This document shows positions 9,084-18,098 of a DNA stretch of 64,000 nucleotides, in pieces; position 1 is the first letter of the stretch; each line of letters starts with the position of its first letter. The DNA comes from Streptomyces sp. HM190. GTDB taxonomy: Bacteria > Actinomycetota > Actinomycetes > Streptomycetales > Streptomycetaceae. Made by a program: the position numbers and the translations under genes. Under the pieces are notes generated by a model that was not told the DNA's origin, did no database searches, and saw only the letters and a program-made list of their open reading frames with translations. The DNA lies in NCBI RefSeq assembly GCF_009857135.1, contig NZ_CP047318.1:2852001-2916000 (forward strand). Reading direction: 5' to 3'.

Positions 9084-9524
9084 TCAGGTGGCGAAGCGGC
9101 GTACGTAGCGGCGCTGCCACGGGGTCTCCACCGCGTGGCGGTCGTAGTGCCGGCGCACATAGGCGACGGCCTCCTCGGGCGGTACGCCGTCCAGGACCGC
9201 CAGACAGGCCAGCGCGGTGCCGGTCCGGCCCCTGCCGCCGCCGCAGGCGACCTCGACGCGCCCGCCGGCCGCCCTCTCCCGGACGTCCCGGAACACCTGC
9301 GCCGCCTCCGCCCGGTCCGCGGGCAGCCGGAAGTCGGGCCACCGCAACCAGCGGGCCTCCCAGGGGACTTCGGGCGGCTCCTTGCCGAGCAGGTACACCG
9401 CGTACGTCGGCGCGGGACCCTCGGGCAGCGGATGCCGGAGCCCCCGCCCGCGCACCAGCCGCCCGGACGGCAGCCGCAGCACCCCGGCGGCGTCCGGGTT
9501 CCAGGATTCGACGGGATCGGTCAT
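9084..9524 (-). CDS. Small protein-tyrosine phosphatase-family protein
   Basis: A 146-aa cytosolic protein with the CX5R phosphatase signature (ACGGGRGRTGT) and the following helix LACLAVLDGVPPEEAVAYVRRHY typical of dual-specificity/tyrosine phosphatases. An Asp in WPDF around residue 60 may be the general acid. The start is placed at ATG 9524 (MTDPVESWNPDAAG); the frame stays open upstream but runs into what looks like a broken regulator gene. It is convergent with the dipeptidase gene. The substrate is unknown. Confidence 0.75.
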   Translation of the reverse strand: MTDPVESWNPDAAGVLRLPSGRLVRGRGLRHPLPEGPAPTYAVYLLGKEPPEVPWEARWLRWPDFRLPADRAEAAQVFRDVRERAAGGRVEVACGGGRGRTGTALACLAVLDGVPPEEAVAYVRRHYDRHAVETPWQRRYVRRFAT

Positions 9525-9596
9525 CCGGTCAGCATAGGCCGTGTGGTTCGGGTCACGCCCGGGCCGCGCGTCGTGGCTCGTGGTGTGCTCGGGGGA

Positions 9597-9680
9597 AGCC
9601 GCCGCCGCGCGGGCCTCGATGCCCCGGAAGTGCTCGGCCATCACCCGCTGGGCGCCCTCGACGTCGCGGGCGCGCAGCGC
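9597..9680 (-). pseudogene. Possible remnant of a GntR/FadR-type regulator C-terminus
   Basis: On the minus strand this stretch reads DVEGAQRVMAEHFRG followed by IEAR and alanines, which resembles the last helix of FCD-domain GntR regulators. No helix-turn-helix or complete FCD domain is readable in any frame upstream (9680-9982), and the frame continues without stop into the phosphatase gene. A divergent GntR regulator would be a natural partner for the DapA-like gene at 9983. Identification rests on one short motif. Confidence 0.3.
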
Positions 9681-9982
9681 GGCTGCTGGACCCGGTCGAC
9701 CCGATCCCGCTGACGGGCCCGGTGCCGTCGGCCACCCGGCCGCCGAGCGGCTGCCCGTTCCGTACCCGCCGCCGGCGGGCGGACGAGGTGTGCGCGGGGG
9801 TGATGCCGGGCTTCGCGGCCGCGTCGGCCCCCGGACGCCGTTTCCGCTGCCACCATCCTGTGCAGGAGACGGAGGGGACGGGGGACCTGGTCGCCGAGGC
9901 AGCGGCCCGGTCGGCGTCCGTGTCCCCGGCCGCCGTGGCCGCGCAGGAGCGCTGTACGAGACACCCAGTCCAAGGAGCCGCC

Positions 9983-10918
9983 ATGACCTTCCCCGCCCCG
10001 CTGACCGGTGTCATCCCGCCCGTGTGCACCCCGCTGACACCGGAGCGCGAGGTGGACGTCCCCTCCCTGGTGCGTCTGGTCGACCATCTGGTGGCGGGCG
10101 GTGTGGACGCGCTGTTCGTGCTGGGGTCGTCGTCGGAGGCGGCGTTCCTGACAGACGCGCAGCGGCGGACGGTGGTGGAGGCGGTGGTGGGGCACGTCGG
10201 CGGTCAGCTCCCGGTGCTGGCCGGGGCGATCGACATGACGTCGCCCCGCGTCCTGGACCACGTGCGGGCCGTGACGGCGGCCGGGGCGGAGGCGGTCGTG
10301 GCGACCGCCCCCTTCTACACGGCCACCCACCCGGCGGAGGTCTCCCGTCACTACCGGGTGCTGGGCTCCCGCTGCCCGGTGCCCGTCCTCGCGTACGACA
10401 TCCCGTCGGCGGTCCACACCAAGCTGCCCGCCGAGGTGGTGCTGGAGCTGGCGGCGGACGGGGTGATCGCCGGGCTGAAGGACTCCAGCGGGGACCTGGC
10501 CGGGTTCCGTACGGTCGTCACGGGTGCCCGCGACGACGCCCGGGTCACCGGCTTCGCGGTCCTCACCGGGTCCGAGCTGCTCGTCGACGCGGCGCTCGCG
10601 CTGGGCGCGGACGGCGCGGTCCCCGGCCTCGCGAACGTCGACCCGGCCGGGTACGTGCGCCTGGACCGCCTGTGCCGGGCGGGCGACCGGGACCGGGCCC
10701 GCGCCGAGCAGGAGCGGCTGTGCGCCCTCTTCGGGATGGTCCGCGCCGGCGACCCGCACCGCATGGGCAGCGGGTCCTCCGCGCTCGGTGCCTTCAAGGC
10801 GGCCCTGCACCTGCGGGGCGTGATCGCGTGCCCGGTGACGGCGGAACCCCAGGTGCCGCTGTCGGACGACGAGGTCGAGCGGGTCGGCGCGTTCCTGGCG
10901 GCGGCGGGACTGCTGTAG
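9983..10918 (+). CDS. Dihydrodipicolinate synthase-family aldolase/lyase
   Basis: A 311-aa class I aldolase of the DapA/NanA superfamily (TIM barrel). Y138 (LAYDIPS) and the Schiff-base K166 (GLKDSSGD) are in the expected places. The phosphate/carboxylate loop reads GSSSEAAFL in place of the GTTGE seen in true DapA, so lysine biosynthesis is unlikely and a keto-acid lyase or dehydratase on another substrate is more plausible. The ATG at 9983 has a strong AAGGAG 5 nt upstream. The upstream 458 bp contain only a possible regulator remnant on the other strand. The gene converges on the TerB-like gene with 13 bp between stops. Confidence 0.82.
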   Translation: MTFPAPLTGVIPPVCTPLTPEREVDVPSLVRLVDHLVAGGVDALFVLGSSSEAAFLTDAQRRTVVEAVVGHVGGQLPVLAGAIDMTSPRVLDHVRAVTAAGAEAVVATAPFYTATHPAEVSRHYRVLGSRCPVPVLAYDIPSAVHTKLPAEVVLELAADGVIAGLKDSSGDLAGFRTVVTGARDDARVTGFAVLTGSELLVDAALALGADGAVPGLANVDPAGYVRLDRLCRAGDRDRARAEQERLCALFGMVRAGDPHRMGSGSSALGAFKAALHLRGVIACPVTAEPQVPLSDDEVERVGAFLAAAGLL

Positions 10919-10931
10919 GGGCCGGTGGGCG

Positions 10932-11684
10932 TCAGGACGGGGTGTGGGCCGCCGCCAGCAGCCGGGTCACGTCGTCCGTGCAGAGGGTGAGCGCCGCGCC
11001 GACGGTGGACAGGACGTCGCGTTCGGCGGGTGTGTAGGGACCGTCGGCGAGGGCGATGCGGGCGCCCTGCAGGAGGATCGCCTCGCGGCCGGCCGGGGCG
11101 AGGTGCGGGGCGAGCGGGTCGAGGGCCTCGTGGAGCTCTATGGACAGGCCGGTCGCCCCGCAGGGTTCCCCGAAGAGGCGGCCCGTGTCGGCGGCGAGGG
11201 CCTCCACGAGGGCGTCGAGCTGGTCCTCGGTGCAGTCGTCGAAGCCGGCGGAGCGCACGGCGCCCGCGGCGACGCTCAGGGAGGTGCGGGCGCGGGTGCC
11301 GCCGGCCGCGAGGACGGCCAGGGCGACGGTGTGGACGGCGTCGCGGAGCATCGCCGAGAGGCGGACGGTGGTGGGGTGGTCGAGGACCTCCGTGCCGTAG
11401 TGGTGGCGGCAGGCCGCGCACTCCACGACGGGGCCGGTCTCGCCGCGCGGCAGCACGGGGACGCCGAGCAGGGTGAAGCGGCGGCGTCCGGTGAGGCGCT
11501 GGTAGTTGCGGTCGCCTCCGCAGCCGGGGCAGAAGAACTCGCCGTCGCCGACGCCGGTCCACGCGATCCGGGTGCCCATGAGACGCGTGAGTCGCGCGGC
11601 GCCTCCGGTCGGACCGGCGTTCCCGGCCGGCCCACCGCGGGCGAGCCCGGCGGCACGGCCGATTGGTCCCCGTCCTGGCAGCAC
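10932..11684 (-). CDS. TerB-like tellurite-resistance-family protein with N-terminal zinc ribbon
   Basis: A 250-aa protein. Residues 1-35 are a Gly/Ala/Arg-rich leader. Residues 40-100 hold a zinc ribbon (CPGCGGD near 52-55 and CAAC near 90-93). Residues 105-250 form an all-helical TerB-like domain ending in ALADGPYTPAERDVLSTVG, the acidic signature of the family. The GTG start at 11684 has an excellent GGAGGT 6 nt upstream; an internal ATG (MGTRIAW) is the alternative. It is a single gene, not in a ter operon. TerB domains link membrane stress and metal sensing to other processes; no specific function is claimed. Confidence 0.75.
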   Translation of the reverse strand: MLPGRGPIGRAAGLARGGPAGNAGPTGGAARLTRLMGTRIAWTGVGDGEFFCPGCGGDRNYQRLTGRRRFTLLGVPVLPRGETGPVVECAACRHHYGTEVLDHPTTVRLSAMLRDAVHTVALAVLAAGGTRARTSLSVAAGAVRSAGFDDCTEDQLDALVEALAADTGRLFGEPCGATGLSIELHEALDPLAPHLAPAGREAILLQGARIALADGPYTPAERDVLSTVGAALTLCTDDVTRLLAAAHTPS

Positions 11685-11814
11685 GTCGCACCTCCGTTAC
11701 TCCACGGCAACATCGCCGCGCTTGCGTGATGTTAGCCACATCGGTGAGGCGCAGTCAGTACTCCGGACGATGCCTTCCCGTGACCTCCACAGGGATTGGC
11801 CGGTAAACGACGGA

Positions 11815-11843
11815 CCCCGTCCGCCGGATTTCGGCGGACGGGG
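11815..11843 (-). terminator. leuA terminator
   Basis: A perfect 12-bp stem, CCCCGTCCGCCG (11815-11826) with CGGCGGACGGGG (11832-11843), around a 5-nt loop, starting 24 bp after the leuA stop. This is a textbook intrinsic hairpin, though the following T-run is weak. Confidence 0.85.
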
Positions 11844-11867
11844 CTTTCAAACCGCCGGTGAGGCTGG

Positions 11868-13717
<1,850 letters not shown>

Positions 13718-13985
13718 GATGCGGAGCAGCGTAGCCGAGTCTTCACTGTCGCGCGGGGTCGTATCAGTATGCGGGACCAGGTGAGCGACTCGGACAAAAG
13801 GTGCGCAAAGCCACACCGGCCGACGACGAAGGGCGCGCGGGCCGCGCGACCACCCCCAAGTCGCCGCGGCCCGCTCACAACCCTCCGTAACGCGGCGACG
13901 TCGAATCGCAACCCATACGGCGACATTTCACCAATCATGGTTGCCCCTAGTGACATGCCGCTCACAGAGTGCGATCGTGCGAGTC

Positions 13986-15056
13986 ATGACGACAAACGGG
14001 GGCCACGAGCCCGTCTTCTGCACCGTCGTACCGCCCCACGTCCTCGACAAGCTCGCCCGGTCCGAGGACTCCGCGCTCTCCGGCGCCGCCCGCCGCACCC
14101 TGGAGCGCGACGCCCTCGAACGCACCCGCCGTCGGCTGACCACCGTCGTCGGCGCCCCGGCGATCACCGCGCCCGCCGGCGCCGAGCCCGGCACGCCCCA
14201 CCGCACGATCTACGACGCCCGGCACGGCACGGACCTGCCCGGCCACAAGGTGCGCGGCGAGGGCGAGGAGCCCGGCACGGACGCCACGGTCAACCGCGCC
14301 TACGCGGGCCTCGGCGCCACGTTCGAGCTGCTGCTCACGGCGTACGGGCACGACTCGATCGACGGCAACGGGCTGCCGCTGGACGCGACCGTCCACTACG
14401 ACCGCGACTACAACAACGCCTTCTGGAACGGCGAGCAGATGGTGTTCGGCGACGGCGACGGCGAGATCTTCCTCGACTTCACGCTCCCGGTCGACGTCAT
14501 CGGCCACGAACTCAGCCACGGCCTCACCCAGTACGCGGCGAACCTCACGTACTTCGGCCAGCCGGGCGCGCTCAACGAGTCCATGTCGGACGTCTTCGGC
14601 GCCCTCATCAAGCAGTACACGCTCGGGCAGACCGCCGCCGAGGCGGACTGGCTCATCGGGGCGGGCCTGCTCGCGCCGCGCGTCACGGGGGTCGCCCTGC
14701 GCTCGATGAAGGCCCCGGGGACCGCGTACGACGACGACGTGCTCGGCAAGGACCCGCAGCCGGCGACGATGGACGGCTACGTCCGCACGGGCCGCGACAA
14801 CGGCGGCGTGCACATCAACTCCGGTATCCCCAACCACGCGTTCTACCTGGTGGCCACCGCGCTCGGCGGCTACGCCTGGGAGCGGGCCGGGCAGATCTGG
14901 TACGACGTGCTGACCGGCGGCGAACTGCGGCAGCAGGCGCTGTTCGTGGACTTCGCGACGCTCACGGTGAAGGCGGCGAAGGACCGGTACGGGCAGGGCG
15001 ACGAGCTGACGGCCGTGCTCAAGGCATGGGAGCAGGTGGGCGTGCGCACGCTGTAG
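13986..15056 (+). CDS. Protealysin-like M4 neutral metalloprotease
   Basis: A 356-aa thermolysin-family zinc protease without a signal peptide. Residues 10-45 (CTVVPPHVLDKLARSED) match the short protealysin-type propeptide. HELSH at 174-178 supplies two zinc His and the catalytic Glu. E198 in NESMSDVFG is the third ligand, spaced exactly as in thermolysin. HINSGIPNHAFYLVA includes the active-site His. The absence of a long propeptide and of a secretion signal agrees with the protealysin group, some of which act on intracellular or host targets. ATG 13986 is chosen by homology; no good ribosome site is seen. The next gene encodes the likely inhibitor. Confidence 0.9.
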   Translation: MTTNGGHEPVFCTVVPPHVLDKLARSEDSALSGAARRTLERDALERTRRRLTTVVGAPAITAPAGAEPGTPHRTIYDARHGTDLPGHKVRGEGEEPGTDATVNRAYAGLGATFELLLTAYGHDSIDGNGLPLDATVHYDRDYNNAFWNGEQMVFGDGDGEIFLDFTLPVDVIGHELSHGLTQYAANLTYFGQPGALNESMSDVFGALIKQYTLGQTAAEADWLIGAGLLAPRVTGVALRSMKAPGTAYDDDVLGKDPQPATMDGYVRTGRDNGGVHINSGIPNHAFYLVATALGGYAWERAGQIWYDVLTGGELRQQALFVDFATLTVKAAKDRYGQGDELTAVLKAWEQVGVRTL

Positions 15057-15076
15057 TTCCGTACTAGACATGACCC

Positions 15077-15343
15077 ATGCGGATTGAGGTGCGGCGCACG
15101 GGCGGTTTCGCGGGCATCGAGCGGCACGCGGTGGTGGACACCACGGGGCGGCCCGACGCCCCGGACTGGCGCGCCCTGGCCGAGGGGGCACTCGCCCGCG
15201 GCCGGGGCGCGGCTCCCCCGGGTGTGCCGGACGGGTTCTCGTACGAGATCACGGTCGACGGGCGGACGGTGTACTGCGCGGATCCCGGGCTGACGGAGGA
15301 GCAGCGGGAGCTGATCAGAAGAGTGCTCAAAGAAGGGGCGTGA
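15077..15343 (+). CDS. Emfourin-like inhibitor of the adjacent M4 protease
   Basis: An 88-aa protein (MRIEVRRTGGFAGIERHAVV start, GFSYEITVDGRTVYCADPGL core) matching the small emfourin (M4in) family, proteinaceous inhibitors encoded beside protealysin-like proteases. It starts 20 bp after the protease stop on the same strand, so the two are almost certainly co-transcribed. Predicted fold is a small beta sheet plus a C-terminal helix (EEQRELIRRVL). It has no signal peptide, as expected for control of a protease made in the cytosol. The assignment combines family pattern and neighbourhood. Confidence 0.78.
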   Translation: MRIEVRRTGGFAGIERHAVVDTTGRPDAPDWRALAEGALARGRGAAPPGVPDGFSYEITVDGRTVYCADPGLTEEQRELIRRVLKEGA

Positions 15344-15430
15344 GGTGCGCGCCCCTTCCATACCCGGCGGTAACAGGGCAATCGTCCGCGGCCGTTGACT
15401 TCCGTTACCCGTGGTACGGATGATCCGCGC

Positions 15431-16756
15431 ATGGCGACGAACCCGATCCCCCAGTTCCCGGCCGGCTTCCTGTGGGGCGTCTCGACCTCCGCGCACCAGA
15501 TCGAGGGGGCGGCGGACCAGCGCGAGCCCTCCGTGTGGGACGCCTTCACGGCCGAGGAGGGCCGCGTCAAGGACGGCTCGAACGCGGCGGTGGCGTGCGA
15601 CCACTTCCACCGCTACCCCGAGGACGTGGCCCTCCTGCGCGAGCTGGGCGTGGACGCGTACCGCTTCTCGGTGTCCTGGCCCCGGGTGAACGCGCCCGGC
15701 GGACTGGACTTCTACGACCGGCTGGTGGACGAGCTGGCCGGCGCGGGCGTCCGCCCGGTGCCGACCCTCTTCCACTGGGACCTGCCGCTGTCGCTGCAGG
15801 AGGCGGGCGGCTGGCTGAACCGGGACACCGCCGAGCGGTTCGCCGAGTACGTCGCCGTCGTCGCCGACCGCCTCGGTGACCGGGTCACCAAGTGGATCAC
15901 CCTCAACGAGCCCGCCGAGCACACCCTGCTGGGCCACGCGCTCGGCACCCACGCGCCGGGCAGGCAGCTGATGTTCGACGCCCTCCCGGCCGCCCACCAC
16001 CAACTGCTGGGCCACGGCCTGGCCGTACGGGCGCTGCGCGCGGCCGGGGCCTCGGACATCGGCATCGCCAACTCGCACGGGCCGACGTGGGCCGCGTCCG
16101 CGGAGCAGCCGGACGTGGAGGCGGCGGCCTTCTACGACCTGCTGCTGAACCGGCTGTTCGCGGAGCCGGTACTGCTCGGCGAGTACCCGGAGGGGATCGG
16201 CGAACTGATGCCGGGCGACGACGTCGCGGCGGACCTCAAGGTGATCTCCGAGCCGGTCGACTGGTACGGGATCAACTACTACGCGCCGACCCGGGTGGGC
16301 GCCCCCGAGGGCACCGACATCGAGTTCGGCGGTGTCACCATCCCCGCCGAACTCCCCTTCACGGTCAAGGAGATCGAGGACGTCCCGACGACGGACTTCG
16401 GCTGGCCGGTGGTGCCGTCGGGCCTGACGGACCTCCTCACCGCCTTCCGGGACCGCTACGGCGACCGGCTGCCGCCCGTGGTCATCACCGAGAACGGCTG
16501 CTCGTACGAGGGCGTCGACGACCAGGAGCGCGTCGCCTACCTGGACGGCCATGTCCGGGCCCTGCACCGGGCCGTGGAGGCGGGCGTCGACGTCCGCGGG
16601 TACTTCGTGTGGTCGCTGCTCGACAACTTCGAGTGGGCGGAGGGCTACGCCCGCCGGTTCGGGCTCGTGCACGTCGACTACACGACGCTGGAGCGGACGC
16701 CCAAGGCGTCGTACGGCTGGTACCGGGACCTGCTCAGAGCGCAGCGCGGGGCATGA
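15431..16756 (+). CDS. GH1 beta-glucosidase
   Basis: A 441-aa family 1 glycoside hydrolase. The N-terminus FPAGFLWGVSTSAHQIEGA is diagnostic. The acid/base Glu is E160 (TLNEP) and the nucleophile is E354 (ITENG). SLLDNFEWAEGY near the C-terminus binds the sugar. There is no signal peptide, so it acts on beta-glucosides taken up by the cell, presumably through the permease whose start overlaps its stop (ATGA at 16753-16756). The ATG at 15431 matches the family N-terminus. A TTGACT at 15395-15400 could be a -35 element, but no well-spaced -10 follows. Confidence 0.94.
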   Translation: MATNPIPQFPAGFLWGVSTSAHQIEGAADQREPSVWDAFTAEEGRVKDGSNAAVACDHFHRYPEDVALLRELGVDAYRFSVSWPRVNAPGGLDFYDRLVDELAGAGVRPVPTLFHWDLPLSLQEAGGWLNRDTAERFAEYVAVVADRLGDRVTKWITLNEPAEHTLLGHALGTHAPGRQLMFDALPAAHHQLLGHGLAVRALRAAGASDIGIANSHGPTWAASAEQPDVEAAAFYDLLLNRLFAEPVLLGEYPEGIGELMPGDDVAADLKVISEPVDWYGINYYAPTRVGAPEGTDIEFGGVTIPAELPFTVKEIEDVPTTDFGWPVVPSGLTDLLTAFRDRYGDRLPPVVITENGCSYEGVDDQERVAYLDGHVRALHRAVEAGVDVRGYFVWSLLDNFEWAEGYARRFGLVHVDYTTLERTPKASYGWYRDLLRAQRGA

Positions 16757-18006
16757 CGACGACGCGGCCGGTCGAGGCCCTCGCCGAACCCGTCGCCCGG
16801 GTCGGCGGGGGCTGGACCGCCACGCTGGCCCTGGCCAACGCGGCGGTCTGGGTGGGCTGGTACGGCCCGCTGCAGATCCTGCTGGCCTCCCAGGCGGAGC
16901 AGTTCGCGCCGGGCGCCGGGATGTCGAAGGAGACGATGCTGGCCTGGGTGACGGGCGCCGGCGCGGTCGTCTCCCTGGTCGCCACACCGCTGTTCGGCGC
17001 GCTGTCGGACCGGACGACGTCCCGCTGGGGGCGCCGTACACCGTGGATCGTGGCGGGTGCGGCGGGCGGCGCGGTGGCGCTGCTGCTCCTCGCGGGCGCG
17101 GGCGGGCTGTGGACGATGGCAGCCGGCTGGTGTCTCGTGCAGCTGACCCTCAACGCGTCCTGGGCGGCGGTCACCGCGGCGGTTCCGGACCGGGTGACGC
17201 GGCGCCAACGGGGCGCGGTCGGCGGCTGGTTGGGCGCGGCGCAGATCCTGGGCGTGGTCGGCGGCACGGGGCTCGCCACGCTGGGCGGCGGTGTGGGCAC
17301 GGGGTACACGGCGTGCGCGGTGTTCACCCTGGCGGGCGTGCTGCCGTACGTCCTGGGCCACCCCGATCCGCGGCTGCCGGCGGCGGACCGGCCTGTGTGG
17401 TCGTGGCGGGGCTTCCTCGCCGGGTTCTGGCTGAGCCCGCGCCGCCACCCGGACTTCGCGTGGGCGTGGCTGACGCGTTTCCTGGTGAACCTGAGCAACG
17501 GCATCGGCCTGCTCTACCTGCTCTTCTACCTGCGCGACCGCGTCCGTTACCCCGACCCCGAGCAGGGGGTGCTGATCCTCACGGCGGTGAACGCGGCGAT
17601 GCTGCTGGCGACGGTGGTGGTCGCCGGGGTGTGGTCGGACCGGGTGGGGCGCCGCAAGCCGTTCGTGTACTGGTCGGGGCTGCTGATGGCGGTCGCGACG
17701 GCGCTGATCGCGCTCTGGCCGACCTGGCCCGGCGCGATCGTCGCCTCGGCGCTCCTCGGGCTCGGCTTCGGTGTGTTCGCCTCCGTCGACTTCGCCCTCA
17801 TGACCGACGTGCTGCCCACGGCCCGCGACCGGGGCAAGGACCTCGGCGTCATCAACATCGCCAACTCCCTTCCCCAGGTGGTCGCGCCGGTGATCGCCGC
17901 GCCGATCGTGACGTACCTCGGCGGCTACCGGACGCTGTACCTCGTGGCCGCGGTGATCGGGCTCGCGGGGGCCGTGTTCGTGGGGCGGATCCGGGGAGTG
18001 GAGTAG
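16753..18006 (+). CDS. MFS/GPH-type sugar transporter
   Basis: A 417-aa membrane protein with about 12 helices. The signature GALSDRTTSRWGRRTPWIV between helices 2 and 3, and a related SDRVGRRKPFVYW in the second half, fit the glycoside-pentoside-hexuronide group of secondary sugar transporters. Translational coupling to the beta-glucosidase (4-bp overlap) suggests that it imports the beta-glucoside substrate. No dedicated regulator is adjacent. Confidence 0.85.
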   Translation: MTTTRPVEALAEPVARVGGGWTATLALANAAVWVGWYGPLQILLASQAEQFAPGAGMSKETMLAWVTGAGAVVSLVATPLFGALSDRTTSRWGRRTPWIVAGAAGGAVALLLLAGAGGLWTMAAGWCLVQLTLNASWAAVTAAVPDRVTRRQRGAVGGWLGAAQILGVVGGTGLATLGGGVGTGYTACAVFTLAGVLPYVLGHPDPRLPAADRPVWSWRGFLAGFWLSPRRHPDFAWAWLTRFLVNLSNGIGLLYLLFYLRDRVRYPDPEQGVLILTAVNAAMLLATVVVAGVWSDRVGRRKPFVYWSGLLMAVATALIALWPTWPGAIVASALLGLGFGVFASVDFALMTDVLPTARDRGKDLGVINIANSLPQVVAPVIAAPIVTYLGGYRTLYLVAAVIGLAGAVFVGRIRGVE

Positions 18007-18098
18007 ATCACTCGGCATACGGTCGGCGCGCAGGGAACTCATTCACACGTTCGACCCTCTTCCGTGACGACCACCCCCCGTCGCTGAAGGGACGCCCT

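Noticed and set aside
15395..15421. TTGACT with TACGGAT as a promoter for the beta-glucosidase gene
   Set aside because: Spacing between the two hexamers is only about 14 bp, too short for a vegetative promoter.
16551..18098. In-frame extension upstream of the arginine deiminase
   Set aside because: The extension is a shadow of the beta-glucosidase and permease genes; the signal peptide and ribosome site fix the start at 18099.
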